From: Labia minor
Lineage: Eukaryota; Arthropoda; Insecta; Dermaptera; Spongiphoridae
Length of the DNA stretch: 64,000 nucleotides
Direction of reading: 5' to 3'
Assembly (NCBI GenBank): GCA_963082975.1
Contig: OY720344.1
Location: forward strand, 15,053,580-15,117,579
Part shown: positions 12,352-25,289 of the stretch, piece after piece
Layout of the letters: each line of letters starts with the position of its first letter
How positions within the stretch are numbered: position 1 is the first letter of the stretch
Program-made: the position numbers and the translations under genes
Notes under the pieces: model-generated
Seen by the model: only the letters and a program-made list of their open reading frames with translations
Told to the model about the DNA's origin: nothing
The model's database searches: none

Positions 12352-15300
12352 CCTTGCTTATTAACTTATTATTAAAAAAAAATAATCCTTATTTATATAA
12401 AGTGGGTATCTATCAAATTTTTTTGTCACAAACACAAACCTCTAAAAGAATATAGTCCTTAAAAAGACACTTTAGAGAAAAATCGATATGATCATTATAA
12501 TTTCATGATTTTTCAATATTGACGTCCCAAGTTAAAGAAGATTGAACAAGAATATCCATCGTTGATTTCATGGCAGCCAATACTAAGGACAAGGAATTTA
12601 AATCAATAAATAATAAACTCAGTAGAGAGAACAATCGGAAAAAATCCAATAATGATTATTATTTATTTATGGTAATCGGAAATCGTTACGACCCATTTCT
12701 ATTTTATTATGAACATGAAATTTCAGTTGGAGAAAATGTATCTAGATAGATACACTTCTGTAGCATTACTTGTTAAAATAAATCATTCAATTTGAAATAA
12801 ATAAAAAAATAACAAAATAAATTCTATTTATTTTAATTCAATTATTTATTTTTTATATTAATTAAATTGAATAATTACATTTTAATAAACACTTTTCTAC
12901 GCCTTAAGTCAAGTTAAGTTTAATCATTTTATAGTTGAATTAAAATTAGGTATTATTTTAATTCCCACAACAATTTCTCTACACAAAATGAAAGAAATGT
13001 CAAGATGCGTTTTGTATTCTATTAATAGAATAATATAATATTATATTTATAAATAAAATCGAAAATCGATTAATTTTCAAAAATGAAATAATTCATTAAT
13101 ATATATGTAATAAAAATAATGAGAATTTAATATTTAGCAAGTCTAAAAATTAATCTAAAAACTATATAAAAATTAATATTATAGAACAAAACAGATTTAT
13201 AAAATAAACTTAATAAATCGATGATAACCCAATTTTTAAATAGAATAAAGTCATCTTTAAATCTAAAATACAGTTCAAGCTTTTCTATGCATTAACGTGT
13301 TATAAACTTAACATTTTCTGGCTACTATTGCACTAATCTCTAGTTAATTACTAAACTTAAGACATGGAAACATCTTCCATCACCGCTAATGAGAGATGGA
13401 GTTAAAGAGCTGCCAGTAACAACAACAACAACTACAGTGCGAAGGCCAGAAACAGAGATAACAAATACAACAACACTATAACTTGGATCAATTCATTACA
13501 TAACATATATTTTAATTAAAATTATAATAAGAGAGGATTTGAAATTTTTCTTTTATATTATAACGAAATACCTATTAACACTTATTAGAATTTAATGATT
13601 AATTTGTTATAATATAAGATAATATAATATAATATTGTGAAGGATAGAATAAAGTTTGAAATCTTCTAACCTCAAATAAAAAGGAGAGTTAGAGAATGGC
13701 GAAGATTGCATAATAAGGAATTTAAAGCACTTTATGCATTCCGACATAATTAGCGTCATTAAATTCGAAAGGGTTAATTTAACAACATCGGTAGATATAT
13801 TTACAGGTAAATTCATGTAAGAGATCATATAAGAACTAATTTATATCCTTATGACAGTTCTCCTATAACTTTAAAATAATTATCTTTAGAAAAATTCAAA
13901 AAGATAATAGAAAAATTAAATAATTTTCAAACTTGAATCTTTTTTTATAATGGAAATAATTATTCAAATAGCCTTGAGTTTGCTTATTGTTTTGCTTAAT
14001 TAATAATAATAATAATATTTGTTATTAAAATAATATATAAGTAATATTAAACCCCAATGACTAATGATTCATTAAAGAAGATACTTTATTTGTTGTAACG
14101 CGTTGGATGTATGAAATTTTTTTTTCCTTATTCCCACTGGGAAAGGGGGAGACGGAAAATAAAATCCAGAATGACGTTGAGAGTTAAGGGGAGAAGAAGA
14201 TAGTGTAGGGATGAATTGGGGTTGGTCGGGATCCACAACACTGTTTTATGAAAAGCAACAACGAACAACCAAACATCAGATATTTTAATCAAAAACAAAA
14301 ATTTCATTTTAATTAATGGTCTAAAGTCTAAATCGATATATTAGCTTATTTTAATGTGTATAAGTCAATAAATTTTAAAAACCAGATTTCTTTTAAAATG
14401 TATATAAATATTAAATTTTTATTCTTTAAAATATATTATTTTAAAAATATATAAAAATATTTTAAATCTTTTTAGTATAATTTATCAAATAAGTTATTTT
14501 TATTTTATTAATTAGATTAATAAAATTATTCTCTTTTTTTATAGATAGTAAATACATACATTAAAATAAATATTAACTTTTAAAAGAATATTATGATCTT
14601 ATATAATATATATATATTATAGTTCTAAAAACTTTATTTAAATTATTCCAGCTGGCATCGAAAATGCAATGAATAATATTATTCTTTGCTAAGAATGATT
14701 CTTGAATATATAATCTTTAAAACATTGCGTTAATAAAATATAATGTCAACGAGTTTCAAATTTTGCGATAAGAGTTCTTATAAGTAACAAGTAAATGTAA
14801 TAATTAAACGAGAATTATGCTAGAAAAATATTATTCAATAAATTCTCTTAGAGTATTAAAATTATTTTTTAAAATTAATAATAATAATATTGTAATAATA
14901 AAAACATCAAAAAAAAATAGGTTTTTGATTATATATTCTATATATTTAATACGATAGTGTCCGTCTGTACGCAAAAAACTCCAGAGCCTAAACTACAAGG
15001 AGTAAGGTAACCAAATTTTTCTGAGGTGAAGGGTACCTCAAATGATGAAAAATAAAAAAGAAATTAGAATCTTAGATAACTCCTGAGCTGAGCTGCGGGT
15101 GTTCCATTTTCCAGAAATATATATAAAGGAGAGTGTTTGTAAGTATGTAATTTGTTTACTTTTTTGCTGTCATAGAAATAGAATATATATATATAATTAG
15201 AACCTCTCTCTCTCCCTCGATTTAAAATTTAAAAAATGGAGTGTTCTAGCCAAATTAAGAAATTTAAATTCCTTATGCAACATTGATAGGTAAATGAATT

Positions 15301-15409
15301 GGACTGGAAGAGGAGACATATGATTAGAGAAATTGAGGAAAAATCAACCGAAATGTAATTAAACAAAAAATTCAATAATTATGATACGGATACGACTTAT
15401 ATACAATTA

Positions 15410-16130
15410 ACATACAAAATGTAGAATTTGAAAAAGTATAAATATTTAAATACTTAAGATTTCTAATCACGAAAGATAATAATATTCGAGAAGAATTTAA
15501 ATCGACGTTATAATTGAGTAACGCCTGTTATTATGCAGTAAAGGGGCTTATCTCATCAAAGAGGATCAAAATTAAATTTTTCATGTTGATCGATGACTAG
15601 GGTGACCATATTTCGAAAACACCAAACCGGGACAAACGGTATTTTTTAGAACTAAATTGAAAAAATTTTGATTACGGAATGTCCTAAATATTGAAAAAGC
15701 AGTAGGGGAGACATTTTTGGGACAGAGCACCTAAAGACGGGACGTTTGATTACCCTATCGATGACTCTGGGAGACGAGAGTAGATTTGGAGTATTTGTGA
15801 GATTAATATTGTTCGCAGCATTTATAGGCCAAAAGAAGATGAGGTCACAGGGGGATGGCGGAGATGGCATAATGAGAAATAATGTCCATGTAAGGTTATA
15901 AAATCAAGAAGGCTGGGATGGGAAGGGGACGTGGTTGGAATTGGAAACTAGAAATTGGGAGAAACCGATTGGGAAACATCCGGTGGAAGACCAAGGTGGG
16001 TGGACAATGAAGGAAGGGACATGGGAGAGTTGGGACAGGGTAGGATTTGGTTGTAGCTCAGGATAGGGACGCTTAGAGAAATGTGGATGCTGCGGCTAAG
16101 AACTTTCGAAAACTGTAGAGACACAGAGTT
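15410..16130 (+). pseudogene. RTE-type LINE reverse transcriptase C-terminal remnant inside Helitron copy 1
   Basis: Colinear with the better-preserved fragment at 60485-61462 but lacking most of the RT core. Recognisable pieces are the region equivalent to LGDESR..FRVFE, a KKDEVTG-like piece near 15833, and the terminal AQDRD...RNV..AAKNF block near 16055-16110, broken by stops (for example AQDRDA*RNV). It is interrupted at 15598-15757 by a hAT MITE. The tail runs into ATATAACATATACAATAA-type sequence, as in the other copy. Confidence 0.65.
15598..15757. mobile_element. hAT-type MITE with perfect 8-bp target duplication
   Basis: A 160-bp element with imperfect terminal inverted repeats TAGGGTGACCA / TAGGGTAATCA. 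It is flanked by the identical octamer TCGATGAC at 15590-15597 and 15758-15765. Eight-bp duplications and this TIR style indicate hAT; there is no coding capacity. It split the RTE fragment of the host Helitron; the related sequence near 61085-61110 in the second Helitron has no insertion. Confidence 0.85.
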
Positions 16131-16361
16131 AGATCAATATAACATATACAATAATAATATATAATTAATTTACTGATTAAATTAACATATATTTTCCAAG
16201 AAAACAAATACATGTCTTATGTACTTATACTGATTGAAACAAAATGGATGAAAACCTTTTACATACAGACTTTCAACCAAATACTATGTATCACTCGGGG
16301 GTACAGGGGGCGGAGCCCCCGTCTAGGTGTGAAGAGCGCCGAAGGCGCTCGGAGCAGCTAG

Positions 16362-17834
16362 TATATATTTAATGAATTAATATAATTTAAGTAAAAATTA
16401 TGTTTTATAATTGGCTTACTTTTATTAATTACCACTAAAACTATTGAATAGTGATAAATTAATTCATTTATGTGGCAAATTGTTTATTACTTTCTTTCCC
16501 CAAGGGAATTGGGTTAAAAACATCTGACAAATATTTCTTGGAAATTCAAATCAGAAGATATGCCATTTAAAATTCTTCTCACTTAGTAAGCTTAAACACA
16601 TCTTTGCAAATGGTCTTAGGTCCAGTGGGAGCTTGGAATATAAACATCAATGAAAATGTGCTGACAAGTACATTGTGAGTGTGAGTATGACTCAAACCGA
16701 CCGATAAGAACCGCTACTTCGAATATAATGCAAGCAGATCGGCAACTTCTTAGAGCTTACTATGATTTTCTTATATATATATATATATATATGAATTCTG
16801 CTTACTTTTTTATATTATATTTTGAAAGAAACCTTAAAATGGAGAATGTCTCGAGTCTTTTTCGTTGCTATATAATATTTACAATGGGAATTTTACTGGA
16901 TCGATATCTTCTATTTCACTTAAAAGTCAACAGCCCTTTCCAAAAATCTATCAACCCTCCAAACACTGACCATGTGGGAAAATACAACTTCATTAAAAAT
17001 AACCAAAGAAAAAAAATCAATATAATTATTTTAAATTTTGAATAACAATTTACTTAGTCATTCTTATTCTAGTTTATTGAAATTAAAAAATTAAGAAATA
17101 AATGAGTAATAAGATTAATAATTATAATTTTTAATCTAAAAGCTTTACTAAAATTAAATTCTTAGTATAATTTATTGATTCATTTACTTGTAAAAAAAAA
17201 TACATTTATATCAAATCATACATACAAAAATCATAAAAATTGTAAAAATAATATTGTACTTTCACAAGGAAAATAATAAATGACTACATAATGATAATTG
17301 AAAAATAATTAATTAAATATAAATTACTTATTTAACTAGTACTAAAAATACCACATTATTTAATTATTATAAAAATCCATCAATTTTTTAATATCAATTT
17401 TGAATAAATTGAAATTTTAATATTAAAAATAGATTTTATTAATCTTTAATTAAAAATAATTTCAAAAGTAGAATATACTCAAATAAATTTTGAATTATTA
17501 AATTATAAAAATAATATAATTATAATTATTATTCATTCTTTACATTATCCAAAATTACTTCAGGGAGTATGAAATATTTATAATAAATAAAAAAAAATAT
17601 ATTAAATATGAAGTAAAAAAAAAATTCAATTTATAAAAAAATACTTTATATGATTCATTCCTGGATGGATAATATGTTAATGTATAATGTGACTTTAATA
17701 AAAAATAGAAGCCAAATATATAAAAGATCATGTCCTAATATTATTATAATATATATTTAAGAATATTTTCATTTATTTTCCAAATTTTTTTTTATAAACT
17801 TAATAAAAAACATACTAGAAATAATATATATATA
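16362..17834. other. AT-rich gene-free stretch
   Basis: No gene. A moderately balanced island lies at about 16490-16740. The open frame at 16728-17045 crosses a TA repeat, has no domain and ends in A/T-rich sequence, so it is treated as chance. Confidence 0.65.
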
Positions 17835-18359
17835 CAGGGTGCTTCAAAAAAATGTATACACACTTTGAACTTCCATAGAAAATTTATTTACCGTTCTACA
17901 AAGTTAAATTTCAGGAAAATAGAATGCTGAAAGTCCAATGTAAATGAAACATAAATAACAAATGTTAATACTGTTCAAATTGGTGATCTGCAGCATCAAT
18001 ACAATTCTGAGTGCCATTCGTGCATAGTACGAGTCACCACTGATTCTGTACATCGTATCAAAACGTCCAATGAGATTTCTCTACACACTGCTTGAATCTC
18101 ATTCCAAAGAATGTCTGGTTTACGTTTGTACACCTCATCTTGAAAATAAAAATCATCATTACCGTATAATGCACGAATGGCACTCAGAATTGTATTGATG
18201 CTGCAGGTCACCAATTTGAACAGTATTAACATTTGTTATTTATGTTTCATTTGCATTGGACTTTCAGCTCTCTATTTTCCTGAAATTTAACTTTGTAGAA
18301 CGGTAAATAAATTTTCTATGGAAGTTCAAAGTGTGTATACATTTTTTTGAAGCACCCTG
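17835..18359. mobile_element. Tc1/mariner-type fold-back element
   Basis: A 525-bp element with 191-bp inverted arms (17835-18025 and 18169-18359) that match almost perfectly. The termini read CAGGGTGCTTC...GAAGCACCCTG and are flanked by TA on both sides (17833-17834 and 18360-18361), the duplication expected of IS630/Tc1/mariner elements. The 143-bp centre encodes, on the minus strand, what looks like the C-terminal end of a transposase. The structure fits a nearly whole-arm inverted duplication of an internally deleted mariner copy. Confidence 0.88.
18026..18168 (-). pseudogene. transposase C-terminal remnant (Tc1/mariner superfamily)
   Basis: The spacer between the arms reads on the minus strand through VYKRKPDILWNEIQ and CREISLDVLIRCTESVV. 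This resembles the last part of Tc1/mariner transposases, where a 'xxIxxxCRxIxxxVLxxxxxxxxxR' pattern precedes the C-terminus. The DDE catalytic core is absent. Family membership is inferred from this pattern plus the termini. Confidence 0.55.
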
Positions 18360-18361
18360 TA

Positions 18362-21300
18362 TATATATATATATATATATATATTATATTGTGAAAAATG
18401 AAAATATGTTGAGAGATAAAAATTACTTCCTATAATAAATAGAAAATTTCTATTTATTAAAAATATTTAATTGATGAAGTACATTGAAATATAAATAAAT
18501 TTAATCAAATGAAATACTTATTTTTATTTTATATTATTTTTATAGTCAAATTCAGTTTTGATATTATTGTTTGTTTATTTTCAAGATAATTTTTTTTACG
18601 TGAGCTTCTCCAATTATAATCGTTTATTAACTTCTTTTGTTCATCACAAGTTTTAGCACTAATTATGAACCATGCAGAAGTCATCTTAAAAATATTTATG
18701 ATACGATTTGCTCGTGAGGCGTAATTTTCTTTTAAAATGTCAATAGACATATTAATCTATTTGAAAGTCCAATAGGTGGGTGGCCGAGTCAAAATTACAG
18801 AAAAAAAGAAATAATCATGATCGTATTTCTTTTGATGAAATAAAAATTAAGAGAGCAGAAGGATTAAAAAAAAAATAGGCCAGTTAAATAGTAAAAAAAA
18901 CCCAAAGAATAATAATAACAATATAAAAAGAATGGGTGGTCTAACTTTCCAATCTGAATAAATTAAATTAAATAGATCCACAATACAATAAAAGATTTGA
19001 AATTGGATGTTTAAATGACTGAAATTTTCGTATAGAAAAAATAAAAACAGAGGAATTATAGTTGTTGAAATAAATAAGGGTAGCCATTCTCAGCAAGATT
19101 GCAAATTTCTGCAAATTAATGATAATTTTGGGAAACCAAGTAATTTGAATATGGAGTTTATGGTCAAATAAAAAAAAAAAGAAAGATTTATTTAAACGTC
19201 GATCGCAAATGATGTTTATGTTTCATTTCCATTCACACTATTTTATTAATTAAAAAATCTCAAAGATTCATTTTAAAAATAAACATTCTGTTAAAAGAGG
19301 ATTTTCAACACAGGAGTGGTTTATTCAAGTAAATGCATTCAAAATATAAAAAAAAACACGGTTATGTATCATTTCTTTTCATATATGACATTTCTACATA
19401 TACTTCCGTTTTTTTTATTACAAGTTATACTTTAAGATTAATGATTAAAAATATTTAGCTATTTTAGAAAAATTTAAATTTAATTTTTTTTCATATATAA
19501 ATTTTTAAATAATGATATTATTTTGAGAGGGAAAAAAATGGATTATTTCTTATACTCGAAAGCATGAATTGAATAAAGCCATTAGTTCTAATATCAATAT
19601 TTGCTTTTTTTATGTTATTATTTTAATAAAATGATAATATATATTCTTAAAATTAACAATCAATAAATAAATATTTGTTATTATTGAAGAGTATTCAATT
19701 TTTCATTAAAAGTATTTTTTTTTATGTAAATATTCATAAAATTTTAAATACTTAGATATAGAAAGAATGTGGTTTAACTAATCATAAGTAAAATGCATAA
19801 AAATACATAAATTCTGCAATTTTTATTGATTAAATATATTTTATTATTGAAGAAAACTGATGAAATTATGTAAATATTTTACAAGATATATCTTTAGAAA
19901 TAATAACTTAAATTACTTTGCGCTTCAAAAGAACTCCATAAACAACAAAAAATACAGAATTAAATTTGAAGATAAAATATTTGTTAGTAATAAATTGTAA
20001 GTTTTATTAATTGATGTATTATAAGTATATTTCTACTTGATGGAAAACTACATATTTTTTTTTATTAATCTTCATAGCTAATAAATAAATATGATTGCAT
20101 AATCTATCATAAAAAGAGTTATTTTCTTGAAAATGATTAATACACAAGCTCAGGAATTTGATTTACATTTACAAAAATCAAATTAAATAAATTTACAATC
20201 TTTCAAAAAAGTTAATTTTAAATTATTAAGACGTATTCATTTAAAATGTATGAAAACTAATCCTAAATATTTTACATTTAACTTAAAGATATTTATTTTG
20301 ATTAAATGTGATAATCTCTCAAATTGATGACTATCAAGTAAAGTGGTTTGTCTTTCCAAAAGGTCATTAACTTCACTCTTCATCGAAACGATATGAATTT
20401 ATGATCTGATAAATGACGATTACCAAGATATAATCTTTTAAAAATAATCATTGGAAATATAACTTTCTATCATGAAATTAAAATAATTTTGTTTAAATTA
20501 ATTTGCTTTAATATTTGTGTAATGGTAAAAAAAAAAAATTAATTTGTTATCTAAAGTCTAAAAGTCTAAAGCATTGATTATGTTTGTGAAGAAGGGCCAT
20601 TTCCAACCAAGGGAGGTAATTAACCTTCCTGGGGTAAAATTGACTTCCGGGCCAACGTAGCTATGTTTTCAACTGTGTTGATTAGCTTGGTTTATAGGTA
20701 AAAAGACATTAGTATAATAATAATAATAATATATTTTATAAAAGCACCAACGTTTCTCTTAATGAAGATTCTAAACTAACAGGCACATTCAAATTTAATA
20801 TTTTGTGTTTATTTGATTCGAACGAGAAAGAAATATTATTAATTGCAAGTACACACTTTGTTAAATTAAAAGTATTAAATGAAACTAATTTTAAGAAGAC
20901 AAGTCTCATCATTAATGAAAAATAAAATTTTAATTGTTTTAGAATAACCAAGATTTCTAGATACTCAAAACTTTATCCAAGTTTTTAATGTTAATTATTT
21001 TCATCATTCCAAATAAATATTTGATTCAATTATCTTTAAGCTGACGAGGTGTAAAAAAAATACAATAATAAAAATTGATTTAATTGATTACATTGAACCT
21101 GAATTGTTTTTGTTTTATCTTTGAAAAATAAAAATTATTAATTGTATAAAATTGGAGTGTGTAGATATTTATTGTTGGAGAAATTAAGACAGGTTGATTA
21201 AAGGATTCAATGTCAACATGATTGTGAAGTAATAACGAGCCTGCTGAAAGTTTTTGAGTTAATCAAATTTGAATGATGAAGGTTGTATGTATACCGTCTA

Positions 21301-21440
21301 GGTGTTTTAAAACTTTTCCTATGAAGTTCTGTATTAATATTTTACAAAGAAGATTGTAATAGAAAGATATTTTGTTTTTGTTTTGTTAAAATCTGTTTAT
21401 TCATATTATCTATTATTCAAGTTTTCTCACTTTAGTTTTT
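18362..21440. other. AT-rich gene-free stretch
   Basis: No gene. A small island lies at about 20570-20700, with a CCAAGGGAGGTAATTAACC segment. The remaining sequence is A/T-rich with short chance frames on the minus strand. Confidence 0.65.
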
Positions 21441-22024
21441 TTTATTATCTCGCCAGAGATATTATTGCGATCACGAAAATTTTCGATTTGATGTTTTTAT
21501 ACGTTTTGAAGGTCCCTGAGTCATTTTCAATAAGGTTGAGAAAAATATCTGTGTGTATGTGTAGACAAGATTACACAAAAACTACTAGAATAATGGAACT
21601 TGGTATACGGGCATTATTCAAAATTCGTAGTTTTCTATCAACTTTTGAGAAATGTAGCTCAACCGAAAGAGGGTATTACCTACCACGTTTTGATTTTTTT
21701 TTCCTCTAAATTGACCGTAAAAATAAAGATATATATTTGATAGTTTTTCACATGATTAAAAATTGTATAAAACTGTTATATATAGATTTTCAGCTTGATT
21801 GACTCGCTGAAAGTACCGGAATTAATTTTTTAACACGACTGCAAATCACGCGCTAGCACGTGACGTGGTGCCATCAACAAAGAGTCAAACACGCGTTGTT
21901 TTAATACATATTATTTATTAATTTTAATTTATAATTTAATTAATTAAATTTAATTTAAATATAATTTATGTTAATTAATTCAAATCAAATTTGCGAGATA
22001 GTCGAGTGGAGACACTCCAGTTTA
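21440..22024 (+). mobile_element. HINE-B1: Helentron/DINE-1-like non-autonomous element
   Basis: It begins in a T-run followed by TATCTCGC (21446-21453). The reverse complement GCGAGATA lies near the other end (21993-22000) and is followed by a hairpin TGGAG-ACA-CTCCA (22007-22019). The core has a TGTGTGTATGTG microsatellite and an A/T-rich part. A second copy lies in opposite orientation at 26884-27446. It shares core sequence (ACGTTTTGAAGGTCCCTGAG-type) with family C, so the two are related. A 108-codon frame inside it is not a gene. Confidence 0.7.
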
Positions 22025-23745
22025 TTTTTTTTATAAACATTTGTAGAATTTTTTTATGATCTTATGGATGTACCCTATCAGTCAAATAACAAATCAAAAT
22101 GTATAATAACTAAAGAGTTGTACCCCTATGTTAGATTCTACAGGTTCTTACATGTATTTTTTTAGAGATTGTTTTAAAATTTTTTAAAATAGAATTTTCA
22201 ACCATGAAGAGTTCAGTTATAATAGGGGAAAAAACCGGCACTAAAATCCGGTTGCAGACACTAAATATCGACCCAAAATGAATATTTCGTCTGAATATCT
22301 TCTCGAGAGGGGTTGGCTCCCCTAGATACCCTTCCTCCCCCCTCTATTTGACAATTATGAGCGTCTGCGCAATTTTAATCTTAAATTATCTTAAAAAAAA
22401 AATTAATTCAAATATAAATATTTTTTTCATAAATAAATTCAATTAGAATAAAAATATTATTATTTTGAGTGAAATTTAATTATTAAAACTTCAAAAAAGA
22501 ATTTTTTTTTAAATTTATTTTTTTCATTTATTCGATTTTCTGACAATAAGTAAAAACTATTAATAAATAATATTTTTATATAATATTTATATTGGTTAAC
22601 AATTTTCTATAATTTATTAATTAATAATAAAATAGCAATTTACTATTAAATATTTAATAAGTTCCAAATGAACCGTTTCATGGGATAATATATATTATTA
22701 GTTTCAAAGAAATAAACTCAATGCAATTTGACTTAAAATTTTAAATTACTTTTAATTTTTAATGTTTTATTATTTTTTTTCGAAATAAATAATATTTTTA
22801 ATGCTATTATTAAAGTCTTTTTTATTATTTTGAATAATTTAAGTAAATTTTAATTTCTCAAATAATTGAAATATTGTCGGACCTTATAAATCTGATAAAT
22901 TATGTATATCTCGGTGGATTCGTGAAGACAAAATTGACATTTTTTTTATTACATGGCAAATTTAAAAATGCTAAAGTTATTTTATTTTAGAGCATGGATA
23001 ATAAAGGTAAGAAAATTAAATTATTTTACACTTATATATATTTCAAAATATAAGTAATATATCTTTAAAATCTTATTTTATTTTTTATTTTTATTTTAGA
23101 TGACATAAATCTTATAGAATATCTTGATTTTTTTTAAAAAAAGTGTGTAGAGGGGAAAGATGAATCAGTAAAAATGTACCGTTTTACTTACGCACGATGT
23201 CCCTCTCTCTTTTGAATTTATAAAATAAATAGTTTACACAAATTAGAACTGTACTTAAGTTTTATAATCGGGGAAAAAATCAACTTCTTCATCTGAGACC
23301 GATTTATTTAAAATGTCCTACTTGAGAAAAGAACCGAATCGCTGAGCTCTACCTCAAAACCGAAATGTCGAGTGAGAAAAAAAATACTTACTTTTCTCTT
23401 TGAAAAATAATTTCTTCTTTAATTTAGATCATTTATAAAATGTTTTGTCGCTTGATCGACAAATATTTTTGTTTACACGCAAAAACATAATGAGTCAGCG
23501 ATATGTAAACTCAGAGCATAACGAATGTTTTTTAAAATGAATAGAAAAAATAAAATAAGACAAACTAAATAGAAGTATTAGTCATTTTATATAGAAATTG
23601 CAAAGGGTGTTATATTCTTTACATCAAAAAATCAAATATAAAAATAATTCATTATATATCTTATCTTATCACACTAGTAAAAGTTGTATATATAAACATA
23701 TATATATATATATATTTGTATTTTTGAAATATTAAACCAAGGATT
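22025..23745. other. AT-rich gene-free stretch
   Basis: No gene seen. Two slightly balanced patches lie at about 22215-22380 and 23270-23380, without recognisable termini or frames. Confidence 0.6.
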
Positions 23746-24140
23746 TTTTTGAAATTCACACCATAGATAATTTTTCTAAAGAAAAATCGATCTCTATTGG
23801 TTTCAACCTCGGGAAAAATCATCTTTATTAGTTTTTTCTTAATTTAAAATAGGAAATTTAAATGACGTCAGCAACTACAACAGACATCGCTTCCCTAAAT
23901 ACAAAATTTTATAAATAAAAATATTTATGTTATATCCATATCTGTCCTTCAGTGCATTAATAAGAACTTTTAAATTATTTGAAATTGTTTCAAAATGTTT
24001 ATTAGTTTTTTTTAAATTTAAAACAGGAAATTTAAATGACGTCAGAAACTACGTCTGACAGCGCTTCCTTAAATACTAAATACTATAAATATAAATAAAA
24101 TCAAATCACGAAATATATATTATGTTATATCCATAGACCA
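23746..24140 (+). repeat. diverged HINE-A-like fragment with internal partial duplication
   Basis: This part resembles the right half of the HINE-A elements (TTTATCCTCGGGAAAAATCA-like sequence, a TGACGTCA-like core, and the ATGTTATATCCATATCTG block). The GGAAATTTAAATGACGTCAG unit with its downstream CGCTTCC segment occurs twice, near 23850 and 24027. No terminal hairpin or subterminal repeats remain. Confidence 0.55.
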
Positions 24141-24399
24141 TACTTTTCTGTATTTACGAATGCCGACTCGGTGAACCAGGTATTAATATTATCAGCCAAA
24201 CCCGATAATAAGGAATAATTTTTTTTAATGACCGAGCAGAATGGTGTACCAGGAACTAAAAAAATAATACTATATAATAAAATCAATTCAATTATCCAAC
24301 ATTTAATCAAAATTGAAATAACAAAATATTTTTTATATAGATTAAAATTAATTTATATTTTTTTAATAATAATTAGATAATAAATGTCAATGATAGAAT

Positions 24400-24610
24400 T
24401 AAGTTGAGTGCACTTGAATGTTGTTGGAGTTGGTGACATCTAGTACAAACGTTGCTATTGCCTGCTTTGCCTATTTACAAGTACACTAGTAGGTACACCT
24501 CTAGCACTTCTCCCACCCCTACTTTCTTCTCTTTCACTCCTCGCTCTGTCTCTCACTGCATAATGTAATTTGTAATCCTCAATACCGTAATTCCTTAGAG
24601 AAAAAAATGT
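24400..24610. promoter_or_regulatory. balanced-GC island, candidate conserved non-coding element
   Basis: About 200 bp of mixed composition ending in a pyrimidine-rich tract, between A/T-rich flanks. No frame with splice support. Regulatory role is inferred from composition only. Confidence 0.22.
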
Positions 24611-25211
24611 AATAATACTAAAAATCAGAACCTCAACTAAGTGATAAATATATTATGTTAACGATTATAACCGTTGATTTAAAAAAAAAATTAATATGTT
24701 TTATTTATTTTATTAAAATTATAAAAAAAGGTAAAATTATTAAAGAAAAATGAAAAAATTCATATTATCACAAGATATAATATTTTTTTTATTGACAATT
24801 GTAATAAGTAAAATGTGTTTAATGTACTTTAAACACATTTAGGATTTATCATTAAATTTATTTATTTAATTTGTAAATTAACTTTTAAAAATTATAGAAT
24901 ACGATTATATTTATTTATATTAAATTCATTTCAATGTTCTCCTCCTTGCTCTTCTTTTATCTTAGATCTACTTAATCCATTTTTAATTGTCATGATAATT
25001 TTATTTTTGACAAATTTAAAATATCGATATCTATAATATTTGTAATTTAAATTTATTTTTTAAAAATAAGATTTATTTTATTATAATTAAAAAAAAATAA
25101 TGTTTTTCTTTCTTTCATTTCTTTACTACTAGTTTGTGTTAATTTCTTAACGTAATCTATGATATAATTGTTTTATGGATCATTAACATGGATGAAGTAT
25201 TATTGTTGTAG

Positions 25212-25288
25212 AGAGCTGGTTGAAGCAGAAGGTGTTCGCGTGCTCAAGTTTCCGGAGGGGCACCTGGAACCAGGCAGCTGTTGGTCAG
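25212..25288 (+). CDS. candidate internal exon, 77 nt, unidentified gene
   Basis: A GC-balanced segment is preceded by TTGTTGTAG (acceptor-like, though the pyrimidine tract is poor) and followed by TCAG|GTGGGT (good donor). Between them one frame is open: one leading nucleotide, 25 codons beginning ELVEAEGVRVLKFPEGHLEP, then one trailing nucleotide. Its composition is unlike the flanks and codon-like. The one trailing nucleotide fits a downstream exon starting with two nucleotides, which the last exon at 41043 would do if that acceptor is used. I do not recognise the peptide. Confidence 0.33.
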
Positions 25289-25289
25289 G

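Larger units (their letters stand above)
7980..14936. other. AT-rich gene-free stretch with islands
   Basis: No gene seen. Balanced islands lie at about 10180-10600, 11830-12080, 13330-13500 and 14100-14290. The first has a (CT)n tract ending in a TTTCTAG acceptor-like site near 10445, but no open frame of substance follows it. The rest is low-complexity A/T sequence, including a (TA)n run at about 12322-12351. Confidence 0.65.
14937..16361 (+). mobile_element. Helitron, copy 1 (carries an RTE fragment)
   Basis: The 3' end is diagnostic: a GC-rich palindrome (16306-16320), a GAGCGCC-GAA-GGCGCTC hairpin (16334-16350), then CTAG at 16358-16361 followed by T, as expected for Helitrons, which leave no target duplication. 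The same 3' segment ends the Helitron at 61698. The 5' end is less certain. A Helitron-like start TCTATATATTT lies at 14937, followed by GTCTGTACG-type sequence typical of insect Helitron 5' ends; an alternative start is near 15110. No Rep or helicase coding remains, so the copy is non-autonomous. It contains a decayed RTE segment and a hAT MITE. Confidence 0.7.

Noticed and set aside
16300-16361. GC-rich palindromes as transcription terminators
   Set aside because: The same sequence ends both Helitrons with CTAG; a rho-independent terminator makes no sense in this eukaryotic context.
17996-18232. Complete 78-aa gene in the mariner fold-back
   Set aside because: Only the central part resembles transposase; both ends of the frame run into the inverted arms.
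21383-21709. 108-codon plus-strand frame
   Set aside because: It lies across the left end of HINE-B1, whose second copy does not keep the frame; no domain is visible.
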